In this document: one piece after another, positions 1-10,960 of the stretch
How positions within the stretch are numbered: position 1 is the stretch's first letter
Layout of the letters: every line of letters starts with the position of its first letter
DNA from: Schistocerca nitens
Lineage: Eukaryota > Arthropoda > Insecta > Orthoptera > Acrididae
Reading direction: 5' to 3'
DNA: 64,000 nucleotides
Assembly: GCF_023898315.1 (NCBI RefSeq)
Contig: NC_064614.1
Location: forward strand, 114,173,501-114,237,500
Position numbers and translations under genes: made by a program
Notes under the pieces: generated by a model
What the model was told of the DNA's origin: nothing
The model's database searches: none
Seen by the model: the letters and a program-made list of their open reading frames with translations, nothing else

Positions 1-26
1 GCTCGGAGCCATTTGAACCATTTTTG
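1..26 (+). mobile_element. 3' tail of a tRNA-headed SINE, cut by the window edge
   Basis: The first 26 bases match the end of the main SINE family of this window: a 'gagccatttgaaccattttt' type ending after 'gctc'. The same ending occurs at 12709-12914, 55335-55513 and 63348-63546. Only the tail is inside the window, so neither the head nor the left target duplication can be seen. Confidence 0.8.
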
Positions 27-718
27 AAACCATGGTTAACACAATCTAAATCCTTATTTAAGTAACAAAATATTCCCAAATGTAATAACCTCATATTCCC
101 AGTTGTAATAATCTATCATTTAGAGATTTTGTTGTATCATGGATCAAGACATATGTAGCCAATTCAGTTGACAGTCTTCTACGAAACCCAGTCCTTATAT
201 TCAGCTTATCAGGAACAAATATAAAGCTGGTGAGTATGTATAGCTCCTGAGATCGATAATCCAAGAAAGAGCACCTATACTCATTTGTGCTTTCGATGGA
301 GCGAGGATTTCTCAAGAACATAATTTGTCATTCTAGTGAGTTATTATGACTGACCGGAAACTCTGTTATGTAGTTTTATAAGCTAAGTGCTTGTTTACCC
401 AGAAGGGTCTGCGAATATTGTAGATGCTTACCTCAAATTCCCTTTTAAGTAACAATCAGGTATCAACATCCTCCCCTCTGAAGTGATATTTTGTTTTGGT
501 TTGTATTTTACGACACTGAGAAAAGCAACATTTCGATAAAACTGATGCTGGAAAGCTTGCGTGTATCTAATCGAATATACGTGCTTCGTGTGCAAGCGGA
601 TGCTCCACCTCTTTCCAGCATTCTAAATTCACTTGTTTGGAGCCAGTTTATTTGAATGTGAATTAACTTGTCAAATAATCGATGCAGAAGAATGTACCCT
701 CTCACTGATAAATGTGAT
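27..718. other. Intergenic or intronic stretch without a recognised gene
   Basis: AT-rich sequence with only short chance reading frames. A short inverted repeat ('tgctggaaag' near 546 and 'ctttccagca' near 610) is visible, but no transposon ends or coding similarity were recognised. Confidence 0.5.
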
Positions 719-1595
719 TACAGGGGTGGACAAAATTATGGAACCACTAAAAACACATTGCCATGGCTAACAACTTGTAGGAAAACCACTGCTAAACAAA
801 ACAGCGTCCACTCGTCTCGGAATGGACAAATACTGGTCCTGCACGGTTTTCAAGGGAATCTTATACAATTTTTCCTGCAAAATAGTGATTAGTTTAGGTA
901 AAAATGATGGCGATGGATAGCAATCACGCAACCTATTCTCCAAAGAAGACCGGAAAGGCTCAGTAATATTGATATCTGTTGACTGTGATGGTCAGGTGCG
1001 ATGTGACAATTCATCCTCGTAGTCACAAATGTAGTCCTGGACAATGCGAGCTGCGTGAACAGTGGCCCTGCATCTTGGAACACAGCATCACAATTTGGGA
1101 ACAAAATAGCCGTACAATACGACAGTGATGCTGCCTTGCAGAGTAATCATGGAGTCCATGTAATACCACGATATGACTGACCATATCATCACCGAACCGC
1201 CGCCATGAGTCACTCTTCGCAGAAAGCAGTATGTATCGTAGGCTTGGGATGGCAGAGTCTTTGTTAGAAGTTTGAGACTCATCCTAACAAATGACTTTCT
1301 TCCATTGTTGCGGACTCCAGGTTTTCTGACGTCGTGTTCGACGTTTTCTTGTTACGAGCGTTTGTGTCACTGATGATTGCTTTTGGTGTTCGAGCTCGTC
1401 CTGCACGTTTTCCTGCTTGTGAGGCTCTCTTAGTGTTGTTTTGGTGCTGAGACGGCTCACAAATATGACACTTTGTAGCTGTCGTACTCTTATTTTTCAT
1501 TATAATCCTCTTCAATGCCCATCTGTCACGATCATTCAACACATATTTTCGTCCTCGTTGTGTCTTAGCAGATGATGTTTTTCCGCTTTCCATGT

Positions 1596-4500
1596 TGTTG
1601 TTGTTGTGGTCTTCAGTCCTGAGACTGGTTTGATGCAGCTCTCCATGCTACTCTATCCTGTGCAAGCTTCTTCATCTCCCAGTACCTACTGCAACCTACA
1701 TCCTTCTGAATCTGCTTAGTGTATTCATCTCTTGGTCTCTCTCTACGATTTTTACCCTCCACGCTGCCCTCCAATGCTAAATTTGTGATCCCTTGATGCC
1801 TCAAAACATGTCGTACCAACCGATCCCTTCTTCTAGTCAAGTTGTGCCACAAACTTCTCTTCTCCCCAATCCTACTCAATACCTCCTCATTAGTTACGTG
1901 ATCTACCCACCTTATCTTCAGCATTCTTCTGTAGCACCACATTTCAAAAGCTTCTAGTCTGTTCTTGTCCAAACTGGTTATTGTCCATGTTTCACTTCCA
2001 TACATGGCTACACTCCATACAAATACTTTCAGAAACGACTTCCTGACACTTAAATCTATACTCGATGTTAACAAATTTCTCTTCTTCAGAAACGATTTCC
2101 TTGCCATTGCCAGTCTACATTTTATATCCTCTCTACTTGGACCATCATCAGTTATTTTGCTCCCTAAATAGCAAAACTCCTTTACTACTTTAAGTGTCTC
2201 ATTTCCTAATCTAATTCCCTCAGCATCACCCGATTTAATTTGACTACATTCCATTATCCTCGTTTTGCTTTTGTTGATGTTCATCTTATATCCTCCTTTC
2301 AAGACACTGTCCATTCCGTTCAACTGCTCTTCCAAGTCCTTTGGTGTCTCTGACAGAATTACAATGTCATCAGCGAACCTCAAAGTTTTTACTTCTTCTC
2401 AATGAATTTTAATACCTACTCCGAATTTTTCTTTTGTTTCCTTTACTGCTTGCTGAATATACAGATTGAATAACATCGGGGAGAGGCTACAACCCTGTCT
2501 CACTCCTTTCCCAACCACTGCTTCCCTTTCATGCCCCTCGACTCTTATAACTGCCATCTGGTTTCTGTACAAATTGTAAATAGCCTTTCGCTCCCTGTAT
2601 TTTACCCCTGCCACCTTCAGAACTTGAAAGAGAGTATTCCAGTTAACGTTGTCAAAAGCTTTCTCTAAGTCTACAAATGCTAGAAACGTAGGTTTGTCTT
2701 TTCTTAATCTTTCTTCTAAGATAAGTCGGAAGGTTAGTATTGCCTCACGTGTTCCAACATTTCTACGAAATCCAAACTGATCTTCCCCGAGGTCCGCTTC
2801 TACCAGTTTTTCCATTCGTCTGCAAAGAATTCGCGTTGGTATTTTGCAGCTGTGACTTATTAAACTGATAGTTCGGTAATTTTCACATCTGTCAACAACT
2901 GCTTTCTTTGGGATTGGAATTATTATATTCTTCTTGAAGTCTGTGGGTATTTCGCCTGTCTCATACATCTTGCTCACCAGATGGTAGAGTTTTGTCATGA
3001 CTGGCTCTCCCAAGGCCATCAGTAGTTCTAATGGAATGTTGTCTACTCCCGGGGCCTTATTTCGACTCAGGTCTTTCAGTGCTCTGTCAAACTCTTCACG
3101 CAGTATCTTATCTCCCATTTCATCTTCATCTACATCCTCTTCCATTTCCATAATATTGTCCTCAAGTATATCGCCCTTGTATAAACCCTCTATATACTCC
3201 TTCCACTTTTCTGCCTTCCCTTATTTGCTTAGAACTGGGTTGTCATCTGAGCTCTTGATATTCATACAAGTGGTTCTCTTCTCTCCAAAGGTCTCTTTAA
3301 TTTTCCTGTGGGCAGTATCTATCTTACCCCTAGTGAGACAAGCCTCTACATCCTTACATTTGTCCTCTAGCCATCCCTGCTTAGCCATTTTGCACTTCCT
3401 GTCGATCTCATTTTTGAGACGTTTGTATTCCTTTTTGCCTGCTTCAGTTACTGCATTTTTATATTTTCTCCTCTCATCAATTAAATTCAATATTTCTTCT
3501 GTTACCCAAGGATTTCTATTAGCCCTCGTCTTTTTACCTACTTGATCCTCTGCTGCCTTAACTACTTCATCCCTCAGAGCTACCCATTCTTCTTCTACTG
3601 TATTTCTTTCCCCCATTCCTGTCAATTGTTCCCTTATGCTCTCCCTGAAACTCTCTACAACCTCTGGTTCTTTCAGTTTATCCAGGTCCCATCTCCTTAA
3701 ATTCCCACATTTTTGCAGTTTCTTCAGTTTCAATCTGCAGTTCATAACCAATAGATTGTGGTCAGAATCCACATCTGCCCCTGGAAATGTCTTACAATTT
3801 AAAACCTGGTTCCTAAATCTCTGTCTTACCATTATATAATCTATCTGATACCTTTTAGTATCTCGAGGATTCTTCCAGGTATACAACCTTCTTTTATGAT
3901 TCTTGAACCAAGTGTTAGCTATGATTAAGTTATGCTCTGTGCAAAATTCTACAAGGTGGCTTCCTCTTTCATTTTTTCCCCCCAATCCATATTCACCTAC
4001 TATGTTTCCTTCTCTCCCTTTTCCTACTGACGAATTCCAGTCACCCATGACTATTAAATTTTCGTCTCCCTTCACTACCTGAATAATTTCTTTTATCTCG
4101 TCATACATTTCATCAATTTCTTCATCATCTGCAGAGCTAGTTGGCATATAAACTTGTACTACTGTAGTAGGCATGGGCTTTGTGTCTATCTTGGCCACAA
4201 TAATGCGTTCACTAAGCTGTTTGTAGTAGCTAACCCGCACTCCTATTTTTTTATTCATTATTAAACATACTCCTGCATTACCCCTATTTGATTTTGTATT
4301 TATAACCCTGTAATCACCTCACCAAAAGTCTTGTTCCTCCTGCCACCGAACTTCACTAATTCCCACTATATCTAACTTTAACCTATCTATTTCCCTTTTT
4401 AAATTTTCTAACCTACCTGCCCGATTAAGGGATCTGACATTCCACGCTCCGATCCGTAGAACGCCAGTTTTCTTTCTCCTGATAACGACGTCCTCTTGTG

Positions 4501-4900
4501 TAGTCCCCTCCCGGAGATCCGAATGTGGGACTATTTTACCTCCGGAATATTTTACCCAAGAGGACGCCATCATCATTTAATCATACAGTAAAGCTGCATG
4601 TCCTAGGGAAAGATTACGGCTGTAGTTTCCCCTTGCTTTCAGCCATTCACAGTACCAGCACAGCAAGGCCGTTTTGGTTAATGTTACAAGGCCAGATCAG
4701 TCAATCATCCAGACTGTTGCCCCTGCAACTACTGAAATGGCTGCTGCCCCTCTTCAGGAACCACATGTTTGTCTGGCCTCTCAACAGATACCCCTCCGTT
4801 GTGGTTGCACCTACGGTACGGCCATCTGTATCGCCGAGGCACGCAAGCCTCCCCACCAACGGCAAGGTCCATGGTTCATGGGGGGGGGGGGGGGGGGGGG
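1596..4900 (-). mobile_element. RTE-type LINE, near full length, minus strand
   Basis: The element runs from a G/C homopolymer at its 5' end (4881-4900) through a roughly 300-bp leader to one long ORF (4576-1613). It ends in a short (CAA)n-like tail, seen as 'gttgttgttgttgtgg' on the plus strand from 1595. A 10-bp target duplication, 'ctttccatgt', flanks it. One endonuclease-reverse transcriptase ORF, a short simple-repeat tail and the 'IGAWNVRSL' opening point to the RTE clade; that assignment is from recall. A 5'-truncated relative lies at 32871-34949. Full-length copies are uncommon because LINEs usually lose their 5' ends. Confidence 0.85.
1613..4576 (-). pseudogene. RTE LINE endonuclease-reverse transcriptase, three nonsense codons
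   Basis: The reading frame starts at ATG 4576 ('MMMASSWVKY') and stays in one frame for 2964 bases. N-terminal apurinic-like endonuclease: 'RIGAWNVRSLNRAGR', 'GISEVRW', 'VMGDWNSSVG', 'IDYIMV' and 'DHNLL'. Reverse transcriptase: 'NKAPGVDNIPLELL', 'QFGFRRNVGTREAI', 'FVDLEKAFDNVNW', 'GVRQGCSLSPMLF' and the catalytic box 'LRFADDIV' near 2383. C-terminal block: 'RRMLKIRWVDHVTNEEVL'. Three in-frame stops interrupt it, at 4319-4321, 3221-3223 and 2399-2401, with no frameshift noticed. Comparison with the 33-34 kb copy suggests that the second and third replaced ordinary codons (Glu and Gly). The copy is therefore fairly young but dead. Confidence 0.85.
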
Positions 4901-4965
4901 CTTTCCATGTATGCTGCACATCGAGTATTTACACAGCTTTCCATGTATGCTGTGAAATACTCGAT
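4901..4965. repeat. Repeated target sequence plus inverted copy at the LINE 5' junction
   Basis: Right after the LINE's G run, 'ctttccatgtatgctg' appears at 4901-4916 and again at 4937-4952. Between them, 'cacatcgagtattt' (4917-4930) is the inverted form of 'aaatactcgatgtg' (about 4955-4968). The Tc1 host sequence was therefore duplicated and partly inverted at the 5' junction. This resembles junction repair during target-primed reverse transcription. Confidence 0.65.
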
Positions 4966-5399
4966 GTGGTGCCTCCTGAAACACCAAACGCTTCGCCTAC
5001 ATTGATAACGGAAGCACTCACCATAGGAGCACCAACGACTTGCCAATGCAATGAGTGGAATTCACTTAGCTCCAACGTAAAGCTCTCACAACGGCACATA
5101 ACACTGTTCTGACCACGACTGACACTGGCAACATACTGAGGACACTGCACAGGTGCCGTTCATTGTCAAATGTAGCATACAGACTTGGCTAGCATCTTCA
5201 TTTATGCTCAAGCGTGCATTTCTCACAGTGTTTCCATATTTTTGTCAAACTCCTGTCCGTCTCTCAAGCATCTTAACCAATGTGATATCAAATGCTAGAT
5301 ATGGAAATAAGTGACTCAAGAACTCTTGAGGGAAACAGTGTTTTACAAAATTTTGCAATTACCATTCAAGGAAGTGTTATAATATGAGACATGCAAAGA

Positions 5400-5873
5400 G
5401 TTGTATGTTGTATGTTAACCAGGGACCTAGAAACGACGGAGAGGCTCCGTCCCCGCCGCTGCCGCAGTAGTCCACAACCCCGCGACGACTACTGCAGCGC
5501 ACTTCACCCCTCCGCCGCCCCACACCGATCCCAGGGTTATTGTGCGGTTCGGACCCCCCCCCCCCCCCCCCCCCAGGGAATGTCTCACACCAGACGAATG
5601 TAACACCTATGTTTGCGTGGGAGAGTATGGTGGTGTACGCGTACGTGGAGAACTTGTTTGCGCAGCAATCGCCGTCATAGTGTAGGTGAGGCGGAATAAG
5701 GGGAACCAGCTCGCATTCGCCGAGGCAGGTGGAAAACCGCCTAAAAGATATCCACAGACTGGCCGACTCACCGGACCTCGACACAAGTCCGGCGGGCGTA
5801 TTCGTGCCGGGGACCAGGCACTCCTTCCCACTCCGGAAAGCTGTGCGTTAGACCGCTCGGCTAACCGGGCGGG
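5400..5873 (-). mobile_element. tRNA-derived SINE (long, GC-rich family), minus strand
   Basis: A 10-bp duplication, 'catgcaaaga', flanks it exactly (5390-5399 and 5874-5883). Read on the minus strand it opens with 'cccgcccggttagccgagcg', an A-box-like tRNA start. A B-box-like 'ggtccccggcacgaatccg' follows about 50 bases on, and then a body unlike tRNA. A run of C's near 5556-5574 lies in the body. The head looks derived from a class II (Ser/Leu-like) tRNA. No open protein frame here is likely to be real. Confidence 0.8.
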
Positions 5874-6235
5874 CATGCAAAGATTACTTCATAGTGATTC
5901 CAGAATATACGTCAGGATTTCTCGGACTGTGGTACCGACTTTTAAAAACGAGTCTGTGACATTCGTGTCTATGTTATTTTAAGCTTTGTTCACTTCATAT
6001 ACATAGATGTACGTAAACTATAAAATTGTAGCGTAATTTGCTTCTAATGTACACGGTTCATGGGTTTGGAACCAGTGTATGAGATGTTCGACTTTGTGCG
6101 CTCACAGCACAGATCTCGTGAAATGATGACACAGTCCAAACATAGGCACGTAGGACTATAAGTCTGTCACTCCCAGGAGACTTCATGGTGTGTAACTCCT
6201 GTTCTGGCGGTGACAATCGCTTTATTTCGGCGATG

Positions 6236-6556
6236 AAGAGATTCCACAAATTTCTTCAGGCGTGCCTTATTCAGCTGAGTCTACAGATTGCTTCTCTTTG
6301 TTTTCAAATAACAGGTTTCGGGCCAGCTCCTCATCTTCAGACGATTTGCTGCAGCTACGGAGTAATTTGCCGATACGGAACTGTAAGTTCACCGTCTGTG
6401 AGTTATGACAGTGATGTTATAGTTCCGTATGGATAACTTACTCCGCAAGAGTAACAAATGATCTGAAGATGGGCAGGTGACTCGAAACCGGTTATTTGAA
6501 AATAAAGAGAAGCGGTCTGCAGACTGAAATTGGACGATTTTGCGTAAATAAGGATC
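6236..6556. repeat. Foldback/MITE-like inverted repeat
   Basis: Two arms of roughly 150 bp face each other around about 6400. The left arm includes 'cttctctttgttttcaaata' and 'acaggtttcg'; the right arm includes the inverted forms 'cgaaaccggt' and 'tatttgaaaataaagagaag'. 'catcttcagac' and 'gtctgaagatg'-type blocks also pair, as do 'ccgatacggaact' and 'agttccgtatgg'. The arms are diverged by many substitutions, so it is old. The 'cgaaaccggt' core also marks the larger foldback elements at 43777-48170 and 55793-58395. Confidence 0.7.
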
Positions 6557-8095
6557 GTGTACATTCCCTAATGACGAATGTACGTAATTCTCATATTCAG
6601 TTGAATCCTCTTATTGATGGTTAGATCCCATACAGCTACCAAATTGTGGAGAAGTTTTGTGTTTGTTGAAACTTTCCTGGCGGATCGAATATTCCATCAT
6701 TTTTCGAGCGCGCATCCAGAATATTTTTAATTCTTGTTCCTGAAGACGGAGTGCTTGTTCGTCTTCTTCTTCTTCTATATTTCAGTTGACAACCTTTCAG
6801 CCATTCTCAGGGTTAGTACGGTTGCAAGTTTCTTAATCACTTTACACACTGTGCAGTAAACGCGCATGTGTCAAAGATAACACAATTTTATGGATGACAA
6901 TGCGCGACGACATTGAACAGCTCAGGTGGAGGATCTCTTGGAAGGAGAGGATATTCGGCGAGCTGGATTGGCCTGACCAAAACTTTATGCGTTCAAGAGT
7001 AAAACAAAGAGCAAGCGCAGAGTCAGCGAATCCATGGTGCTTACGAAGTATAAGGCTGTTACTTGTTATCTGATTTCGTGTTCTCTCGTGCAGTTACCGA
7101 AATGTTTTTCTATCTACGTCGACTCATAATTTTTTGTTGGCGTTTTCAGCTTTTAAACTGTACTTCTAAGCTCTCATGTAGACAAAAAGTTACCATGTCT
7201 GCTGCTGTCAGATAAAACATTGCATTTTACTTCATGTACTAAATAGTGTTTATTCATCTGTCTATATTTTGAATGTTAAGTAGCCTATTTTTATTTGCGG
7301 CTACTAGATGGCACTCTTGGTGTGATGCTCACCTGTCCGCAATTGTTAAAGCGTGCGCCTCAGTCTGTTGCTACCCGTGGCTTGACGTGCGTGATAAGCC
7401 CATAGTGGCTTGCCTTCCGTGTATACTTTTTTTAAAATTTTGTGACTAAAACTTTATCGCTTGAAATTTATTATATACGTGACATGTAGGTACTGCTTTT
7501 TCTTGTACCGTTAGTCGGTACTTACACTTATATAAAAAGAATTTTCCCATAATTTTTGTACTTATGTTATAGACCAGTTTGAATGTTTTACTTCTGATGA
7601 AGGCACTCATAGTAAAGCCGAAACCAGGTCAAAATACTTAATTTATGCGAGCGAAGGCTGTTATTGCTTTAATTTTACTTTGCAAACGGTTCGCTGACCA
7701 CGCGGAAATGTTTAAAACTTTGTACTACGTTGTTGATTATTATGGACGGCATACGTCAGAATAGCAGGCAGTGAAAACTTAGAACAAAATTTCCTTTGAG
7801 AGTGCCGACGTGAAATGAGGGGTTTCCATGATTTTTCGAGCTGGAAACCCTCGCTTGGTTGAGAAAGCTGTTTGCTAGTCTGCTCATTGTATTTGCATAG
7901 CTCCCTTGGCCTCTGGATCCCAGTAGGATGAGGCTGTAGCCAGTATTTTAACTATCCCGTAATCCTTGGATAGGCCAGTAGAAATACGATGCTCAGCCAC
8001 AGCAGATTTATTAGGCTATAGAACGCGGGTTTATCGTTGGTGTTCAACGCAAGGTTACTATACAATGCGTGTAGTGTGTCCTACGTGCCTTTCAA
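6557..8095. other. Stretch with no recognised gene
   Basis: AT-rich DNA without a credible coding frame. Around 7595-7640, 'ctgatgaaggcactcatag' followed by 'aagccgaaaccagg' resembles the ends of other inverted-repeat or Penelope-type elements, but no partner arm was found nearby. Confidence 0.4.
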
Positions 8096-8099
8096 CCCT

Positions 8100-8800
8100 C
8101 TCTCATGGAATTTCATATATACCCGTCTTTCTTAGAAGCAGATAATCCTTCACAGATCCCAGAAGAGCTGCCGTCTTTCCCCACGGAAGGAAGGTCACAA
8201 CCACGTTCTGCTTCTATATTATGCTTATAGTTTAGGAAGCGATATTTCTCACATACGGTAGATAGACTTAAGACTTTACATCCTTGCTCTTCTTTTGGTT
8301 GGTTCGGTGTATGCTGTTTTAGAGCTATCGACCAACTGTGTGCTGGGTAATGATAATAACGAGGTGGCATCAAAGTCTACGGCCTTTCTGCTTTACGCAC
8401 GAATTGTGTCCAACAGGATTAGTCGTATTCTGCGGAAATGTGGAGTGGAACGTGTTTTTCGACCACCGTCTAAGATTAGGTGCCCTTCAGCATCTGTGAA
8501 GGATGAGCCTGTTTTGCATAAGGCAGGTGTCTGCCACACTCTTTGAAGTTGTGCCATGTAATTGGTGAGACTATCAGAACCTTGGAGGATCGGTGTACTG
8601 AACATGTGCTTCACACACGCTTATAACAGCCGAACAAATCTACTGTTGTAGAACATTAATCTCTCCCTGGTCAAACACCAGAGAGACAGAGTTTATGCTA
8701 CCTCGCCCTTCGGTTATTAATATTCACTCTCGATAACTTCTGACGTTGGTCGTCTTCGGTTGAATGATGGTGCTAGCGTTTACATTGTGTGTGTGTGTGT
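8100..8800 (+). mobile_element. Penelope-like element relic (C-terminal region)
   Basis: Plus-strand translation around 8395-8550 gives 'SRILRKCGVERVFRPPSKIR' and then 'SVKDEPVLHKAGVC'. These resemble the linker before the GIY-YIG endonuclease of Penelope-like retroelements, where a 'VYxIxCxCG' block normally follows. The matching DNA continues to about 8680 in decayed form. It is clearly old and broken. The assignment is from recall of the family, not from a search. Confidence 0.45.
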
Positions 8801-9199
8801 TTGTTCTGTTTGTGCGTATTTTCTACATGCCGATGTTTAAATTTGCTTGAACAGCGCTGTCTCGTTTCATTTGTGGCTTGTAAATGACAGTGTGTGGACC
8901 TGTCGAAATATAGCAGTTGTCGATGACGTCACTCGGTCGCACTCCCGTAAGTTATTTGAACATTTTATACTTCTGGAGAAACTCAGTTTTGGAATTAGAT
9001 GTCGCTTAGTTCTTATTATTGCACTGTGCCTTTCGCGAACGTTTGCAGCGTTTATAGTTTGAGCAATACGGTGTGTTCTGATTATACGCTGATCGAGCGC
9101 AGTCTCTGGGCTACGCCTAAAACGTAACTCTATGCAAACCGCCGCAACGTACTGCCCGGTGGGTTGCAGCCCCACAGGCGTCATCCTTGAGGAAAGCTA

Positions 9200-9861
9200 C
9201 GAGGCCTGTTCAGAAAGTAAGCTCCGATTGATTGCCAAATTGAAACCACAGTGAACATCAGAAATGTTTTACTTGTAACAATTAGCTACACCTTTCAGCT
9301 ACTTCCCTACGTAGTCGCCGTTCTGACTTAGACTTTTGTCATAGCGTTGTACCAACTTTTCAATAGCCTCATCATAGAAGGCAGCCGCCAGTGCTTTCCG
9401 CCAATTCTCCACGCTGGCCTACACCTCGTTGTCTGTGTCAAAATGTTGTCTTCAAAGACAGCGGTTCATGTGACCAGAGATGAAACTCAGGGGGAGACAA
9501 TTGCGGACTGTATTGTGGGTAATCTCACATTTCCATTTGAAAACGATGCAGGAGCATCTTCATTGCCCCTGCAGAATGCGGATGAGAATTGTCTTGAAGA
9601 AGAAACAGCACGACAGTTATGTAATGTTAGCTGCATAGCTTCAGGCGAAATTTCTCACCAGGCCCTCGTACTTGGCGGCAGACACTATTTTCTAGACATC
9701 TTTACGCACTCACTGCGAGCTCAGAAATGAGAAGAGCGACGTGATGCTAACTGGGGTTATACTAGAGACACTACCCAACACATCTGTGCAAAGCTTGATC
9801 GGATTTTCATAGTCGTTTCCATTTCGCGACCGATCGGAGCTTACTTTCTGAACGCCCCTCG
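9200..9861 (-). mobile_element. Deleted mariner-type element (662 bp) with TA duplications
   Basis: The ends 'cgaggcctgttcagaaagta' (9200) and, inverted, 'tactttctgaacgcccctcg' (to 9861) form terminal repeats of about 30 bp, flanked by TA (9198-9199 and 9862-9863). On the minus strand near the left end, residues like 'AIEKLVQRYDKSLSQNGDYV' are the typical last residues of a mariner transposase. The rest of the transposase is missing, and the middle is sequence not recognised as mariner. It is a non-autonomous deletion or filler derivative. Confidence 0.7.
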
Positions 9862-10024
9862 TACTTACTAGTCGTAATATGGTCTACCCTTGCACTGTGC
9901 AAGGGATACTCTGACAAATTGTAAAATACCACGGTTCTAAAAATAAATGGAATTTGTTTATATTTGACAACTACATTCTGACGTTTTGAGAATTGATTGA
10001 TATGTAGTTTGTTCGATTTGCTAC

Positions 10025-10960
10025 GGTAATTTGTTATTTTGTGTGCACCGAAAAATGAATATGACTAGAGAACATTTCTGGGCTATGATTTTTCACGATT
10101 TAAAATCTTCATTAACGCCTAAAGAAAGTGAAGAGCGGCTTAGAAGTGCATTTGGCGAAGAAGCCCCACCTAAGGAAACAAGTTATAATCGGAACTACGA
10201 ATTCAGAAGTGATCGGTTTTTTCTTAGTGATGAATTTCTTGAAGGAGGCTGAAGAGTTGGAGTTACTGATGAAAATAACATCGCTGTTGAAGCGATTTTT
10301 GAAGAAAAGCGACGGACATCTTATAAATTTATTCGTGCGACGTTGGGCGCTGGTATGAACCACATCCAAACACTGTACATCAACATGTAGAAATGAGAAA
10401 ACTATGATATACATGGATTCCACATAAGCGACTGGTACAGAAAACTCAAAAAATAACCTAGGCAGCACTTCAAATTTGGTTTGAAATATCGCTACTGGTG
10501 ATGCGTCTGGAATTTATTGTTATTGTGCTCAAAAGAAAAGTCAATCGGGGCAGTGGATCCTACGAACAGAACCTAAGCCTACAGAAAGCAAAGGAATAAG
10601 CAGTGCCTGCAAGAAGATTATTAGTTCAGGCTTCATAGTCACAACAGCATCTGAAAACAGGTACAGAAACGTCTGTTAACCGCAAATTTTGGAAAAAGTC
10701 CCTGAAAGACGTCCGAATTGATAAATAATCTTACATCACAACAACGCATCGACGCACCAGAAAAGCAAGCAACTGAGTAACCGGGAGCCCTAAGGATCAA
10801 CCCCATGGATCCTCGACCTTACATCTCTGACCTAGCATCATGTGAATCCTTTTCGTTAATCGTAAAATAGGGGGAATCACGTTATCGTCATCAGACGTAA
10901 TAAAAAAACTTGCTTCTAACGTGCCTCAGGAAGAGTGGCATTATTGATTTATGGACTGTG
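10025..10960 (+). pseudogene. Mariner transposase relic, plus strand
   Basis: The frame opens near 10055 with 'MTREHFWAMIFHDLKSSLTP' and 'SAFGEEAPPKET', the N-terminal helix-turn-helix of mariner transposases. Farther on, in shifted frames, are 'QSGQWILRTEPKPTES' (the region before the second catalytic Asp), 'ILHHNNASTHQ' (normally HHDNAxxHxA) and a weak 'LDLTS' (YSPDLAP-like) block near 10815. The presumed catalytic Asp in 'HHDNA' now reads Asn. Many frameshifts and no clear terminal repeats mean it is old. Confidence 0.65.

Larger units (their letters stand above)
889..5150 (-). pseudogene. Broken Tc1-type transposase of the 721-5255 element
   Basis: On the minus strand the N-terminal part lies at about 5150-4929, with 'VGAPMVSASVINVGEAFGVS', a Tc1 helix-turn-helix opening. 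The frame continues on the other side of the LINE from 1593, with 'GKTSSAKTQRGRKYVLNDRD', the second DNA-binding region. The catalytic part follows at about 1282-889 with 'GGGSVMIWSVIS' and remnants of 'FQDDNAP...H' and 'WPAQSPDLN'-type motifs in shifted frames. The LINE entered between the two DNA-binding halves. Frameshifts in the catalytic region make it inactive. Confidence 0.75.
721..5255 (-). mobile_element. Tc1-like DNA transposon split by an RTE LINE
   Basis: The left end reads 'caggggtggacaaaattatg' directly after a TA (719-720). Near 5232-5255 the inverted form, 'ccatatttttgtcaaactcc' plus 'tg', closes the element. Between the two ends lie pieces of a Tc1-type transposase on the minus strand. 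The RTE LINE at 1596-4900 sits inside and is flanked by a 10-bp repeat, 'ctttccatgt' (1586-1595 and 4901-4910). Taking out the LINE and one repeat leaves about 1.2 kb, a normal Tc1 size. The expected TA after 5255 has decayed. Confidence 0.85.

Noticed and set aside
4674-5005. Overlapping plus-strand frames with poly-Gly
   Set aside because: They arise from the G homopolymer at the LINE 5' end and its leader.
5377-5784. Minus-strand frame with a poly-Gly stretch
   Set aside because: It lies in the tRNA-derived SINE and its C homopolymer; SINEs do not code for protein.
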